Source: Clostridia bacterium
GTDB lineage: Bacteria > Bacillota > Clostridia > Oscillospirales > QAKW01
Assembly (NCBI GenBank): GCA_017482195.1
Contig: JAFUNM010000051.1
Location: 1 to 49,370, forward strand
DNA: 49,370 nt
Direction of reading: 5' to 3'
The first letter of the stretch is position 1. Every line of letters begins with the position of its first letter. The notes below the pieces were generated by a model. It ran no database searches. It saw nothing but the letters and a program-made list of their open reading frames with translations, and had not been told where the DNA came from. This document shows, piece after piece, positions 41,596 to 49,370 of the stretch. Both the position numbers and the translations under genes were made by a program.

Positions 41596-42993
41596 ATGAA
41601 CTACGATGTATTGATCATCGGTGCCGGCCCTGCCGGTATCTTTACCGCTCTTGAAATGATCCGCAAGGGCAGCAAGCAGAAAATTATGATTGCGGAGAAG
41701 GGTCTGCCGGTGGAAAAACGCCGTTGCCCCAAATCCAAGACCAAGCAATGCGTCAGCTGCAAACCCTATTGCCATATCACCACCGGTTTTTCCGGTGCCG
41801 GCGCGTTTTCGGACGGTAAGCTTTCCTTAAGCTCCGATGTAGGCGGAGATCTGCCGACCCTCATCGGGGAGGATCTGGCCCAGGAGACCATCGATTATAC
41901 CGATAAGATCTATCTGGAGTTCGGAGCCGATACCCATGTAGAGGGCGTCAGCGATCCCGAAGCGGTGAAGGAGATCCGCAAGCGTGCCATTCAGGCAGGC
42001 TTGAAGCTGGTGGATTGCCCCATCCGTCATTTGGGCACAGAAAAGGCGCAGGACATCTACTATGCCATTGAGCAGGAACTGCTGAGAAACGGTGTGGATA
42101 TGCTCTTTAACCATGAGTGCACCAACCTGATCATTGAGGACGGGAAGTGCGTAGGCGGCTATATCAGCGACGGAAAGACTGTTCAGGAGATCCGCGCCAA
42201 GCACACCATCGTGGCCACCGGCCGCCGGGGCGCAGAATGGCTGGAGCATCTTTGCACTGAGCACGGGATCGAGCATATGCCGGGGACGGTGGATATCGGT
42301 GTCCGTGTGGAAGTCCGCAATGAGATCATGGAGAAGGTCAACGAGGTTCTCTATGAATCCAAGCTGGTGGGCTATCCCCAGCCCTTTAAGAATAAGGTAC
42401 GTACCTTCTGCCAGAATCCGGGCGGCTTTGTCAGTCAGGAGAACTACGATAACGATCTGGCGGTGGTCAACGGCCATTCCTATAAGGAACTCAAGAGCAA
42501 CAATACTAACCTTGCAATTTTAGTATCCCATAATTTTAATACCCCCTTCAACCAACCCATTGCCTACGCCCAAAAGGTGGGCGAGCTATCTAATATGTTG
42601 GCAAACGGCCATATCCTGGTGCAGCGGTTCGGTGATATTCTGGACGGCAAGCGCACCTGGCAGAAGGAGCTGGCGCAGTCCAATCTGAAACCGACGCTTC
42701 CCGATGCGGTGGCCGGTGATATTACCGCCGCGATCCCCTATCGGGCGATGATGAATATCATCAACTTCATTCAGGCGCTGGATCATGTGGTGCCCGGCTT
42801 CGCCTCTACCGAGACGCTGCTTTATTCTCCCGAACTGAAGTTTTACAGCAATCGGGTGACCATGGATACCGACTTCAACACCAGCGTAAAGGGTCTCCAT
42901 TGCCTGGGTGATTCCAGCGGCTGGACCCGCGGCCTGATGATGGCTTCCGTGATGGGTGTGCTGATGGGCAGACACTTAGTTGAGGAAGAATGA
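41596..42993 (+). CDS. FAD-dependent oxidoreductase (COG2509 type)
   Basis: 465 aa from ATG 41596. Dinucleotide-binding motif DVLIIGAGPAGIF at the start; a Cys cluster (CPKSKTKQCVSCKPYC) near residue 50 and GFSGAGAFSDGKLSLS match the COG2509 flavoproteins, whose reaction is unknown. The C-terminal GLHCLGDSSGWTRGLM is the second FAD site. It overlaps the following gene by 4 bp, so the two are co-translated. Confidence 0.86.
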   Translation: MNYDVLIIGAGPAGIFTALEMIRKGSKQKIMIAEKGLPVEKRRCPKSKTKQCVSCKPYCHITTGFSGAGAFSDGKLSLSSDVGGDLPTLIGEDLAQETIDYTDKIYLEFGADTHVEGVSDPEAVKEIRKRAIQAGLKLVDCPIRHLGTEKAQDIYYAIEQELLRNGVDMLFNHECTNLIIEDGKCVGGYISDGKTVQEIRAKHTIVATGRRGAEWLEHLCTEHGIEHMPGTVDIGVRVEVRNEIMEKVNEVLYESKLVGYPQPFKNKVRTFCQNPGGFVSQENYDNDLAVVNGHSYKELKSNNTNLAILVSHNFNTPFNQPIAYAQKVGELSNMLANGHILVQRFGDILDGKRTWQKELAQSNLKPTLPDAVAGDITAAIPYRAMMNIINFIQALDHVVPGFASTETLLYSPELKFYSNRVTMDTDFNTSVKGLHCLGDSSGWTRGLMMASVMGVLMGRHLVEEE

Positions 42994-43664
42994 ACGAATT
43001 AAAAGTAACTGCATTATTTGATCTTGAATTTACCGACGCCCGCTCCCTTTTGGAGCGGGCGTCTTACCCCTGGGAGTGCCTTCCTTATTTGAAGGATTAT
43101 ATTCCGGTCTGCGGTGCAGACCTTTCCCGGGAGGAATACGACCATCCGGCAGAAAGCATCTGGATCCACAGGAGTGCCAAGGTGGCACCTACCGCCCATA
43201 TTGGGCCGCGGGTGATCATCGGTCCCGGTGCGGAGGTGCGTCATTGCGCCTTTATAAGAGGGGACGCTTTTATCGGCCGGGAGGCGGTGGTGGGCAATTC
43301 CACCGAGATCAAAAATGCTCTGCTTTTTGATCAAGTACAGGTGCCGCATTATAATTATGTGGGTGATTCGGTACTGGGATACCGGGCCCATTTGGGGGCA
43401 GGGGTGATCCTTTCCAATTTCCGCAGCGATAAAGGAAATGTGCCTGTTCATTTCGAGGAAAGAAGGGTAGATACCCACCTTCGTAAATTCGGTGCGATCT
43501 TAGGGGACGGTGCCGATATCGGATGCAACAGCGTCCTTAATCCCGGCAGCATTATCGGAAAAAATACGGTGGTTTATCCGCTGTCGATGGTACGAGGTGT
43601 TGTTCCTGCCGGGCATATCTATAAAAATAAAAATGAGATCATCCGAAAAGAGTCAATCTGTTGA
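42990..43664 (+). CDS. Left-handed beta-helix acyltransferase-like protein (GlmU C-terminal type)
   Basis: 224 aa. The central part has hexapeptide repeats of the left-handed beta-helix fold (VAPTAHIGPRVIIGPGAEVRH, VVGNSTEIKNALLF, GADIGCNSVLNPGSIIGKNT), most like the acetyltransferase half of GlmU. It lacks the nucleotidyltransferase domain of GlmU. It may act on a nucleotide sugar, but substrate is unknown. Ends in a terminator that overlaps its stop codon. Confidence 0.8.
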   Translation: MNELKVTALFDLEFTDARSLLERASYPWECLPYLKDYIPVCGADLSREEYDHPAESIWIHRSAKVAPTAHIGPRVIIGPGAEVRHCAFIRGDAFIGREAVVGNSTEIKNALLFDQVQVPHYNYVGDSVLGYRAHLGAGVILSNFRSDKGNVPVHFEERRVDTHLRKFGAILGDGADIGCNSVLNPGSIIGKNTVVYPLSMVRGVVPAGHIYKNKNEIIRKESIC

Positions 43665-43680
43665 TTGGCTCTTTCTTTTT
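43647..43680 (+). terminator. Terminator
   Basis: A 12-bp stem with one G-T pair (43647-43658 with 43663-43674), followed by a T run; the stop codon lies in its loop/right arm. Confidence 0.75.
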
Positions 43681-43720
43681 GCTGAAAATTATGATAAAAT
43701 AGAAAAAAGGAGCTGATAAA

Positions 43721-44638
43721 ATGAAAAAAATAGATGCTCATGTCCATATAGATGCACCTATTTCGCTGACACAGACGGTGGAATACTATAAGGACTTAAT
43801 GATTCGAAAGGGCTATGACGGCTTAGGCCTGATGTCCTTAGGCTTCGGCGGCGAGAGCCGCACCGCGGCAGAGAGCAACGCCTTTGCGCTGGCACTTTTA
43901 AAGGAACTGCCCGGCTCCTTTGCTTTTGCCGCACTGGATCACAGCCGCGATTTTACGGAGCAAACCCAAGAATATATGCAGATGGGCTTTTCCGGCATCA
44001 AGCTTCTGGAGGGCAAGCCCTCGGTCTGGCGGCACTACGGATACGGGTTGGACGACCTGCGTTTTGCGCCCTTTTTCGCCTATGCCGAAGAGCAACAGAT
44101 CCCCCTTTTAGTTCATAACAATGACCCCTGGGTACATTGGGATAAAGAAAAACTGGACGAGCGCTCCATTACCAGCGGCTGGTATTATGATGAGACCTTT
44201 CCGAAAAAATCCTATTTTGACGGCATTTTAGAGAGTGTTCTGGCGCAATATCCCCGGCTGAAGATCGCCCTTGCCCATACCGCCTTTTATGCCGACCGCC
44301 CTGAGAAGATGGCAGAGCTTTTGAAAAAGTATCCTAATTTGATGATGGATCTGACCCCTGCCCTGGGCATTTACAAAGACCTCTCCGCCCATAGCGGCGC
44401 GGTGCGGGAATTGATCTTAAAATATCCTGAGCGCTTTTTCTACGGCACCGATGCCCATAACGATCTTTCCGGCTTCAACCGGGAGTACAACGATAAAAAG
44501 ACTGCGGTGGTCTTTGCCTTTTTAGAGGAAACGGAGCTCCGTACCGTCTGCGGAATGGAGCTTTGTCCTGTCGGCCTGCCGGAAAAAGTTTTGGAAGATG
44601 TTTACTACAATAATATCAAACGGTTTATCTCCGATTAA
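43721..44638 (+). CDS. Amidohydrolase (amidohydrolase 2 family)
   Basis: 305 aa. Metal ligands and catalytic residues of the family: H7 and H9 in DAHVHI, His in LLVHNND, His in LAHTAF and Asp in GTDAH. The TIM-barrel enzymes of this group hydrolyse or decarboxylate small ring compounds. The substrate cannot be told. It precedes the dockerin-EEP genes but is separated from them by 141 bp with their own promoters, and it lacks a signal peptide. Confidence 0.85.
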   Translation: MKKIDAHVHIDAPISLTQTVEYYKDLMIRKGYDGLGLMSLGFGGESRTAAESNAFALALLKELPGSFAFAALDHSRDFTEQTQEYMQMGFSGIKLLEGKPSVWRHYGYGLDDLRFAPFFAYAEEQQIPLLVHNNDPWVHWDKEKLDERSITSGWYYDETFPKKSYFDGILESVLAQYPRLKIALAHTAFYADRPEKMAELLKKYPNLMMDLTPALGIYKDLSAHSGAVRELILKYPERFFYGTDAHNDLSGFNREYNDKKTAVVFAFLEETELRTVCGMELCPVGLPEKVLEDVYYNNIKRFISD

Positions 44639-44642
44639 TATA

Positions 44643-44671
44643 TTGAAAAAAGAAAATTTTTATAGTATAAT
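44643..44671 (+). promoter_or_regulatory. Upstream promoter of the dockerin-EEP operon
   Basis: TTGAAA (44643-44648), 17-bp spacer, TATAAT (44666-44671), directly after the amidohydrolase stop. Confidence 0.65.
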
Positions 44672-44733
44672 AAAGTGTAACCCTTTTTCAAAGGGATGCC
44701 GACAACCGTTTTTTCTATTGAGCCTTTGATCAT

Positions 44734-44762
44734 TTGGGAATTTTTGCAGAATTTATTATAAT
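44734..44762 (+). promoter_or_regulatory. Downstream promoter of the dockerin-EEP operon
   Basis: TTGGGA (44734-44739), 17-bp spacer, TATAAT (44757-44762). The AAGGTGG site at 44765 and ATG at 44780 follow closely. Confidence 0.5.
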
Positions 44763-44779
44763 CTAAGGTGGTAAAAACC

Positions 44780-46156
44780 ATGAAAAAAGTACTTGCAGCG
44801 CTCCTTTCGATCCTATTGACCGTGACCCTGATGATGGGCGCGGTACTGCCCGCTTCGGCAGCCACCGTTGCCGGTGATGTCAATGGTGACGGCAGAGCCG
44901 ACACTTTGGACGCCCTGATCGCCCTTCGGGTGATCTCCGGCCAGACCTATACCGGGAAGCTGGAAAGCCGGGGTCTTTTTGTCAACGGCGATGCCTTGGC
45001 CGATACCGCGGATCTGGTATTGCTTTTGCGTAACGCCTCTTCCGATTGGGAGGTGGAACTGACCGCTCCTGATGATGCCGATACCGTTGCCAAGCAGGAG
45101 CTGTCCGGTTTTTATTACATTAAGAATCTGGCTGTGCGGATCATTTCTCAAAACCTTTTGCACAGCACCGGCAACGGTGCTCCGGCCTCCCGCTCCAATG
45201 CAAATCGTATTGTACGGATGACCAATTTGATGGAAGCCTATGATCCCGATATCTGCGGTCTGCAGGAATACCGTTGGACTCATTGGTATACCGCCTTTGA
45301 AGAGAATATCTTCCCCATTACCGGAGAGGATCCCGCTTATGAAGCGTATATTGCCTGCCGGGTGGATCTTTCCCTGAATAAGATCGAGGGCGCCGGTACT
45401 TCTGCCGAGACTCCGCTCTATACCGAGGAAAAATCAGCGATCTTCTGGAAAAACGACCGTTTTGACCTTTGCGTTGATGCTGAGGGCAATGAGATCAAGG
45501 GCCAGTTCTGGTTCTCTGAGACACCTGATATGCCTTCTCCCTATTTCGGCGCTCCGGAACTTGTGCCGGAAAACGGTGTTTACACAGACGGCCGCCAGCG
45601 GCAGTGCATCTGGGTCAAGCTCCATGATAATTATACCGGTGAGGAGTTTTATTATTATAACGTTCACGGCCCCAATGCGGCTGATACGGAGGATGCGGTA
45701 GAGCTTTCCTTGATTCCGGCGATGCAATTGCTGGATGCAAGAGTCAAGACGTATCTTGAAAAATACGGGGATGCTCCTGTTGTTGTGGGCGGAGATTTCA
45801 ATATGAACTATTGCCTTGCTTGCGATCTGCCCGCTTATAGTGTGTTGACAGAGAGCGGTTATGACGATATGGCCGCCGTATTCAATAATTATCAGGGCAC
45901 CTTCCCCCGCTTTGGCAAGAATGTTACGGAAGAGGGCGTTGTGACCGCCCGTGTGGATTTCCACTTCAACTACGATGATTCGGCGACCCCCATTTCCTAT
46001 AAGGTCTTGGAGGAGGTCTTTGACGAGAATAATGAGATTTTGGTGACAGATCTGCCCTTCGGCGGTTATAATACAGCGGCCGAAACAGACTATGATTATT
46101 TCTACGGCTATTGGGCCTCCGACCATCTCGGCATTTGCAGTGAATTTATTTTTTAA
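44780..46156 (+). CDS. Secreted dockerin-EEP (endonuclease/exonuclease/phosphatase) protein 1
   Basis: 458 aa from ATG 44780. Signal peptide ending near ASA-ATVAG. A dockerin follows at once: GDVNGDGRADTLD (32-44) has a complete Ca-binding set, the second repeat VNGDALADTAD is degenerate. Residues about 118-458 are an EEP-fold domain with N125, E163 (GLQEY), H296 (NVHGP), D339 and N341 (GGDFN) and D448-H449 (SDH), i.e. all family catalytic residues. Members cleave phosphodiesters or phosphomonoesters in DNA, lipids or sugars. The target is unknown. Probable cargo of a cohesin. Confidence 0.82.
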   Translation: MKKVLAALLSILLTVTLMMGAVLPASAATVAGDVNGDGRADTLDALIALRVISGQTYTGKLESRGLFVNGDALADTADLVLLLRNASSDWEVELTAPDDADTVAKQELSGFYYIKNLAVRIISQNLLHSTGNGAPASRSNANRIVRMTNLMEAYDPDICGLQEYRWTHWYTAFEENIFPITGEDPAYEAYIACRVDLSLNKIEGAGTSAETPLYTEEKSAIFWKNDRFDLCVDAEGNEIKGQFWFSETPDMPSPYFGAPELVPENGVYTDGRQRQCIWVKLHDNYTGEEFYYYNVHGPNAADTEDAVELSLIPAMQLLDARVKTYLEKYGDAPVVVGGDFNMNYCLACDLPAYSVLTESGYDDMAAVFNNYQGTFPRFGKNVTEEGVVTARVDFHFNYDDSATPISYKVLEEVFDENNEILVTDLPFGGYNTAAETDYDYFYGYWASDHLGICSEFIF

Positions 46157-46166
46157 GGGTGAAAAA

Positions 46167-47387
46167 ATGAAACGCATTGTTCTTACATTTACCTGCATCG
46201 TACTGCTCCTGTCCATGGCGGTGTTCCCCTCTTCCGCAGAGGTGGTCACCGGAGACGTCAACGGGGACGGAGCGGTCGATTCTCTGGACGCTTTAGTAGC
46301 CATTCGTCTGTTGGCAGACCTGACCTATACCGGCAAGGTGCAGAAAGAGGCCCTTTTTGTCAGCGGAGACGGAACGGTGGATATGGCCGATGCAGCCTTA
46401 CTGCTGCGTAAAGCCGCCGATCCTACGGTGGAGCTTTTCGGCATCCCCGCCGACCGAACGGTAGCGGAGACCGAGGACGGCACTCTCTATTATGCTGAAA
46501 ACAAGCTTAAGCTGATGTGCCTGAATGTACGTCACAGCTATGGTGAAGCCCCCAATACCCGTCCGGTACGGATCACCCGTATCCAGAAACTGCTGGCTGA
46601 GCAGTTGCCGGCAGTGATCGGTTTTCAGGAGGTTCGTACCTGGTGGATGAATGAGGACGCGGCACAAAGCAGTCAACCCGGCTTGCCGGATATTATGCCC
46701 ACCGAGAATTATCAGGGATATGTCTATTACCGTAACGAGCAGTATCTGACCGATACGGCCGGTGATCTTGACGGCAGAGAAGGCTGTGCCATTTTCTATG
46801 ATACTTCGGTGGTAACGTTGCTGCAAAAGGGTGTGTATTGGCTGTCTGAGACCCCGAATACAGAGTCCAAACCGGAGCTTTCCGGCACCTATCGAATCGC
46901 AGTCTGGGGCAAATTCCGAATCAATGCTACCGGCGAGGAATTTTATTTCAATACGGCACATATCGATACGGTGGATGAGATCCAGCCCTACCAATATAAT
47001 GTGATGATCGAGCAGTCCAAGCTCATTGCTCAGACCTACGGCGATGCACCGATCGTCTATTGCGGCGACTATAACTTCTGTAAGGAAAATGACCCTTCGG
47101 AGGGCTATGCAGCGCTACAGGCCAGCGGTGTGACCGATGTGGCCCTGGCCTTGGGAGATACCACCGGAACCTTCCCCAACTACGGTCAAAATACCGGAAC
47201 TGCCAATCCCCGCGGTGATTATTTCTGCATTACCGGAGATGTTCTTCCCGCCTCCTATTGGGTCGAAACAAGAGTTTGGGATCCCGAAACCGAAGAGGCC
47301 TTCTATCTGGAAGGAGAAACGTATAAAAATGAGTACGGGTATTATTCCGATCATTCGCCCATATTCATGGAAGCGGTTTTATATTAA
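46167..47387 (+). CDS. Secreted dockerin-EEP protein 2
   Basis: 406 aa from ATG 46167, 10 nt after the stop of protein 1, with AAGGGTG as ribosome-binding site. Same layout: signal peptide (to about 24), dockerin at 28-85 with two good repeats (GDVNGDGAVDSLD, VSGDGTVDMAD), then an EEP domain with N120, E155 (GFQEV), H265 (TAHID), D301 and N303 (CGDYN) and D395-H396 (SDHSP). It is clearly a paralogue of protein 1, but the EEP parts differ considerably, so targets may differ. Confidence 0.83.
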   Translation: MKRIVLTFTCIVLLLSMAVFPSSAEVVTGDVNGDGAVDSLDALVAIRLLADLTYTGKVQKEALFVSGDGTVDMADAALLLRKAADPTVELFGIPADRTVAETEDGTLYYAENKLKLMCLNVRHSYGEAPNTRPVRITRIQKLLAEQLPAVIGFQEVRTWWMNEDAAQSSQPGLPDIMPTENYQGYVYYRNEQYLTDTAGDLDGREGCAIFYDTSVVTLLQKGVYWLSETPNTESKPELSGTYRIAVWGKFRINATGEEFYFNTAHIDTVDEIQPYQYNVMIEQSKLIAQTYGDAPIVYCGDYNFCKENDPSEGYAALQASGVTDVALALGDTTGTFPNYGQNTGTANPRGDYFCITGDVLPASYWVETRVWDPETEEAFYLEGETYKNEYGYYSDHSPIFMEAVLY

Positions 47388-47396
47388 TAAGAAAAT

Positions 47397-47432
47397 AAAT
47401 ATCCCCCCGCATATCATAGCGGGGGGATATTT
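47397..47432 (+). terminator. Bidirectional terminator with GC-rich stem
   Basis: A 14-bp stem (47397-47410 with 47419-47432) closing the EEP operon and the convergent DtxR gene. Nearly the same stem is used at 3283-3305. Confidence 0.88.
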
Positions 47433-47446
47433 ATTATGGTTTTATA

Positions 47447-47830
47447 TTATTTTTCCAGAAAATTTTTAATGGCGTTAAAGGTGGCGTCGCTGATATCATG
47501 CTCCATTTTACAGGCATCCTCTGCGGCGGTCTCTTCGTCTACGCCGATATGAATGAGAAATGCGGTCAGCAGAGTATGACGGTCATAGATCTTCTTTGCC
47601 ACCGCCAAGCCTTCCTCGGTGAGGGTGAGAGCACCGTCTTTGCCCATCTGCACAAATCCGCCTTCTTTTAAAAGTCCGATGGCGCGGCTGACGCTGGGCT
47701 TGGAATAGCCCATATATTCTCCCACATCCACCGAATGAACATCCTTGCTCTTCCTGGAAAGCACATAGATGGTCTCCAGATACATTTCACCGGATTCCTG
47801 TAAACGCATACAACGATCAATACCTTTCAT
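47447..47830 (-). CDS. DtxR/MntR-family metal-dependent regulator
   Basis: 127 aa. The N-terminal winged helix (SGEMYLETIYVLSRKS, VGEYMGYSKPSVSRAI) and the dimerisation part with metal-ligand residues (KMEHDIS; Glu and His near residue 105-112) match DtxR/MntR proteins without the C-terminal SH3 domain, as in MntR. It likely represses metal uptake when Mn2+ or Fe2+ is plentiful. The ATG at 47830 has no Shine-Dalgarno site and lies close to its promoter. Confidence 0.86.
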   Translation of the reverse strand: MKGIDRCMRLQESGEMYLETIYVLSRKSKDVHSVDVGEYMGYSKPSVSRAIGLLKEGGFVQMGKDGALTLTEEGLAVAKKIYDRHTLLTAFLIHIGVDEETAAEDACKMEHDISDATFNAIKNFLEK

Positions 47831-47842
47831 TGAGATATAGAT

Positions 47843-47871
47843 AGTATACCATGTTCCCGATTAAAATTCAA
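47843..47871 (-). promoter_or_regulatory. DtxR-gene promoter with extended -10
   Basis: Minus strand: TTGAAT (47871-47866), 17-bp spacer, TATACT (47848-47843) preceded by TGG. The -35 box overlaps the last codons of the glycosidase gene, and the start codon is only about 12 nt past the -10 box. Confidence 0.65.
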
Positions 47872-49363
47872 GTTTTAAAACAACGCCCGGTTCGGAGGTG
47901 TCGTTCCCGTTCTGTGCAGAGGTACCGATCGTTTCGATCAGCGCACCGGGAATGGTAAGGACACCTTTTTCAAAGGAGACCTGCTCGGTGACGTCGTAGG
48001 CGGTATTACCGGCAAGATCCTGCATCAGGATCCGCGTCACTGTGCTTAAAGAGGTCTTGAGGGTCAGGCTCTCATAGCAGCCGAAGATGCCGATCGTTTC
48101 GGCATTGCCGCTTTCAGCTGTCACCTTGCAGCGGGGCAGAAAATAGGTGCGGTCAGCCGTTCTGCCCAGGGTGGCAATGGAGAACGCACCGTTGGGATTG
48201 CGGGCGCTTACGATGTAGGGAACATTTCCGCTTTCATCGGGGGTCACATCTGCAAGAGCGCAGTTGCGGGCGATGCGGGCGGGGGCGGTTTTGGTAAGGA
48301 GTTCTCCCTCGATGCAGCCGATAATAAAGGGCTTGCGGAACCACCAATCCTCCAGCTCAATGTCTCTGTTTTCAAAGCGCCAGGTGTCGGTAAGGTCTTG
48401 GCTGTCCACCGTCATTCGGCTGCCGTCCATGGCAAAGGCGGGAGCCATGCGGTGCCAGCGGGCGGCACGGAGAACTTCCGCCATTTTGGACTTGAGATCC
48501 CGATGGAATTGGGGGAAGGAAACATCGGGAACGCCGTTGGTAAAGGCCCCGTGATAGGGGTGGCGCATGATCCCCATGGAAAAGCCGCCGGCTGCGGCGG
48601 TGTAGGCCTCGTCCTCGCAGTTGAGCAGACCCATATTCCCTTCTGTGGGGGCGGGGGTGTCGGCAAATTCCTTGATCTTTTGCAGGGTCATGGGGATGGA
48701 CATAATGGCCGGCACATCATAGGTGCGGTAGGCATCGCCGTAGGGTACGGCGGCGGGACATTTGGCATGCTCAATAATGAGATCGGGGGCATATTTGCGC
48801 CCCAGATCCGTCAGCATCCGGCGGAAAGCCAGATCGGTGTCCTTTTTACCCCAATCTACCTTCCAGTAGGCAAAGCCGGCCTCTTGGGCGGCCATCAGCA
48901 TATCCTTCCAGTATTCCTCGGGAGTACGGTCCCTGCAAAAACGTTCCGATTCCTGGGCGCAGACCCAGCCGCCTAAGCCCTTCCAGCCTAAGGCTTTCAT
49001 CCGGTCGGTGAGGTTTTTCAGCGCCTCGGCCGGGGAGGCGGCATTCTTGCAGGCCTCGGGGAATTTCTCTTCGTTCAGGAGCAAGCTGCCGTAGTAGGTG
49101 GGATCGTCCTGCAGGGGAACATCCCAGCTGTCGTCCATAATAAAAAGCAGATCCTTTCGGGCCTCTTCGTAAAAATAGGCCCAGCCGTAGGGCTTTTCCT
49201 TGGCAAACATTCCCTTTTCGCCGATAATGGCACGCTGGCCTTCGGGCTTGCCGTCGCAGGTGGCATAAAGCTGAGTCTGCCAGGTGCAGTAATAGTCGGG
49301 GGAGGGATTGGGAACAGAAGGGATCAGATCCATATTCAGTTTTTTCAAATAATTCATATTCAT
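47861..49363 (-). CDS. Glycoside hydrolase, GH27/GH36-like TIM barrel (start possibly outside the window)
   Basis: 500 aa as read from ATG 49363. Residues about 70-330 form a TIM barrel with FIMDDSWDVP (DDSW at 77-80) and YWKVDWG, where D170 is the likely nucleophile, as in alpha-galactosidases. A beta-rich C-terminal domain follows. No signal peptide is seen, so it may act inside the cell. The upstream frame is open to the window edge, so the true start may lie further out. Substrate probably an alpha-galactoside or similar sugar; not certain. Confidence 0.72.
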   Translation of the reverse strand: MNMNYLKKLNMDLIPSVPNPSPDYYCTWQTQLYATCDGKPEGQRAIIGEKGMFAKEKPYGWAYFYEEARKDLLFIMDDSWDVPLQDDPTYYGSLLLNEEKFPEACKNAASPAEALKNLTDRMKALGWKGLGGWVCAQESERFCRDRTPEEYWKDMLMAAQEAGFAYWKVDWGKKDTDLAFRRMLTDLGRKYAPDLIIEHAKCPAAVPYGDAYRTYDVPAIMSIPMTLQKIKEFADTPAPTEGNMGLLNCEDEAYTAAAGGFSMGIMRHPYHGAFTNGVPDVSFPQFHRDLKSKMAEVLRAARWHRMAPAFAMDGSRMTVDSQDLTDTWRFENRDIELEDWWFRKPFIIGCIEGELLTKTAPARIARNCALADVTPDESGNVPYIVSARNPNGAFSIATLGRTADRTYFLPRCKVTAESGNAETIGIFGCYESLTLKTSLSTVTRILMQDLAGNTAYDVTEQVSFEKGVLTIPGALIETIGTSAQNGNDTSEPGVVLKLEF

Positions 49364-49370
49364 ATCATAA

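Noticed and set aside
1-49370. CRISPR array, prophage or insertion sequence
   Set aside because: No regularly spaced repeats, no transposase or integrase, and no phage structural gene was seen.

Overview
The window looks like the chromosome of an anaerobic Gram-positive Clostridia-type bacterium, probably from a gut or similar habitat. The evidence is a Spo0A-like regulator, S-layer homology (SLH) domains, lipobox lipoproteins, strong Shine-Dalgarno sites, consensus sigma-A type promoters, D-lactate dehydrogenase, Fe-S DUF362 and PflX-type radical SAM proteins, and dockerin/cohesin modules. No species can be named from sequence reading alone. Promoter and terminator calls were made by eye.

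Layout. 1-872: the 3' end of a 23S rRNA, a 5S rRNA and a tRNA-Lys gene flanked by partial copies of itself. 872-2053: a divergent Spo0A-like regulator facing a tRNA-Glu/tRNA-Asn pair. 2245-13118: mostly housekeeping and metabolism (DUF3048 lipoprotein, a HAD-glycosidase fusion, two DMT transporters, a permuted papain-like hydrolase, D-LDH, a PpiC-like lipoprotein, RlmD, an acyltransferase, a PflX-like radical SAM protein). 13122-26120: tRNA-Leu, ymdB-fumC, DUF362, a CAP-SLH surface protein, an isochorismatase-type hydrolase, a C26 amidotransferase, and a peptide cluster (pepD, OPT transporter, PqqD-like protein), then cysK and an acyl-CoA-synthetase-like gene.

26311-34889 is the accessory-looking part. 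Two long secreted paralogues each carry a beta-helix-like region, a Cys-rich module, a cohesin-like domain and a dockerin. They converge on an operon that starts with a membrane-anchored cohesin-like protein and continues with three tandem TIM-barrel sugar isomerase/epimerase paralogues. At 44780-47387 two more secreted proteins carry an N-terminal dockerin followed by an endonuclease/exonuclease/phosphatase (EEP) domain with its catalytic residues intact. Together these suggest a small cohesin-dockerin assembly on the cell surface whose cargo is EEP hydrolases and beta-helix proteins rather than ordinary cellulases. This is the best candidate for an undescribed system here, but binding between the modules is inferred, not shown.

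35049-41464 holds a lipoprotein, xpt, and a BMP-type nucleoside ABC transporter, i.e. purine uptake plus salvage. 41596-44638 holds a COG2509 flavoprotein overlapping a left-handed beta-helix protein, and an amidohydrolase. The window ends with a DtxR-type metalloregulator and a GH27/GH36-like glycoside hydrolase whose start may lie outside the window.
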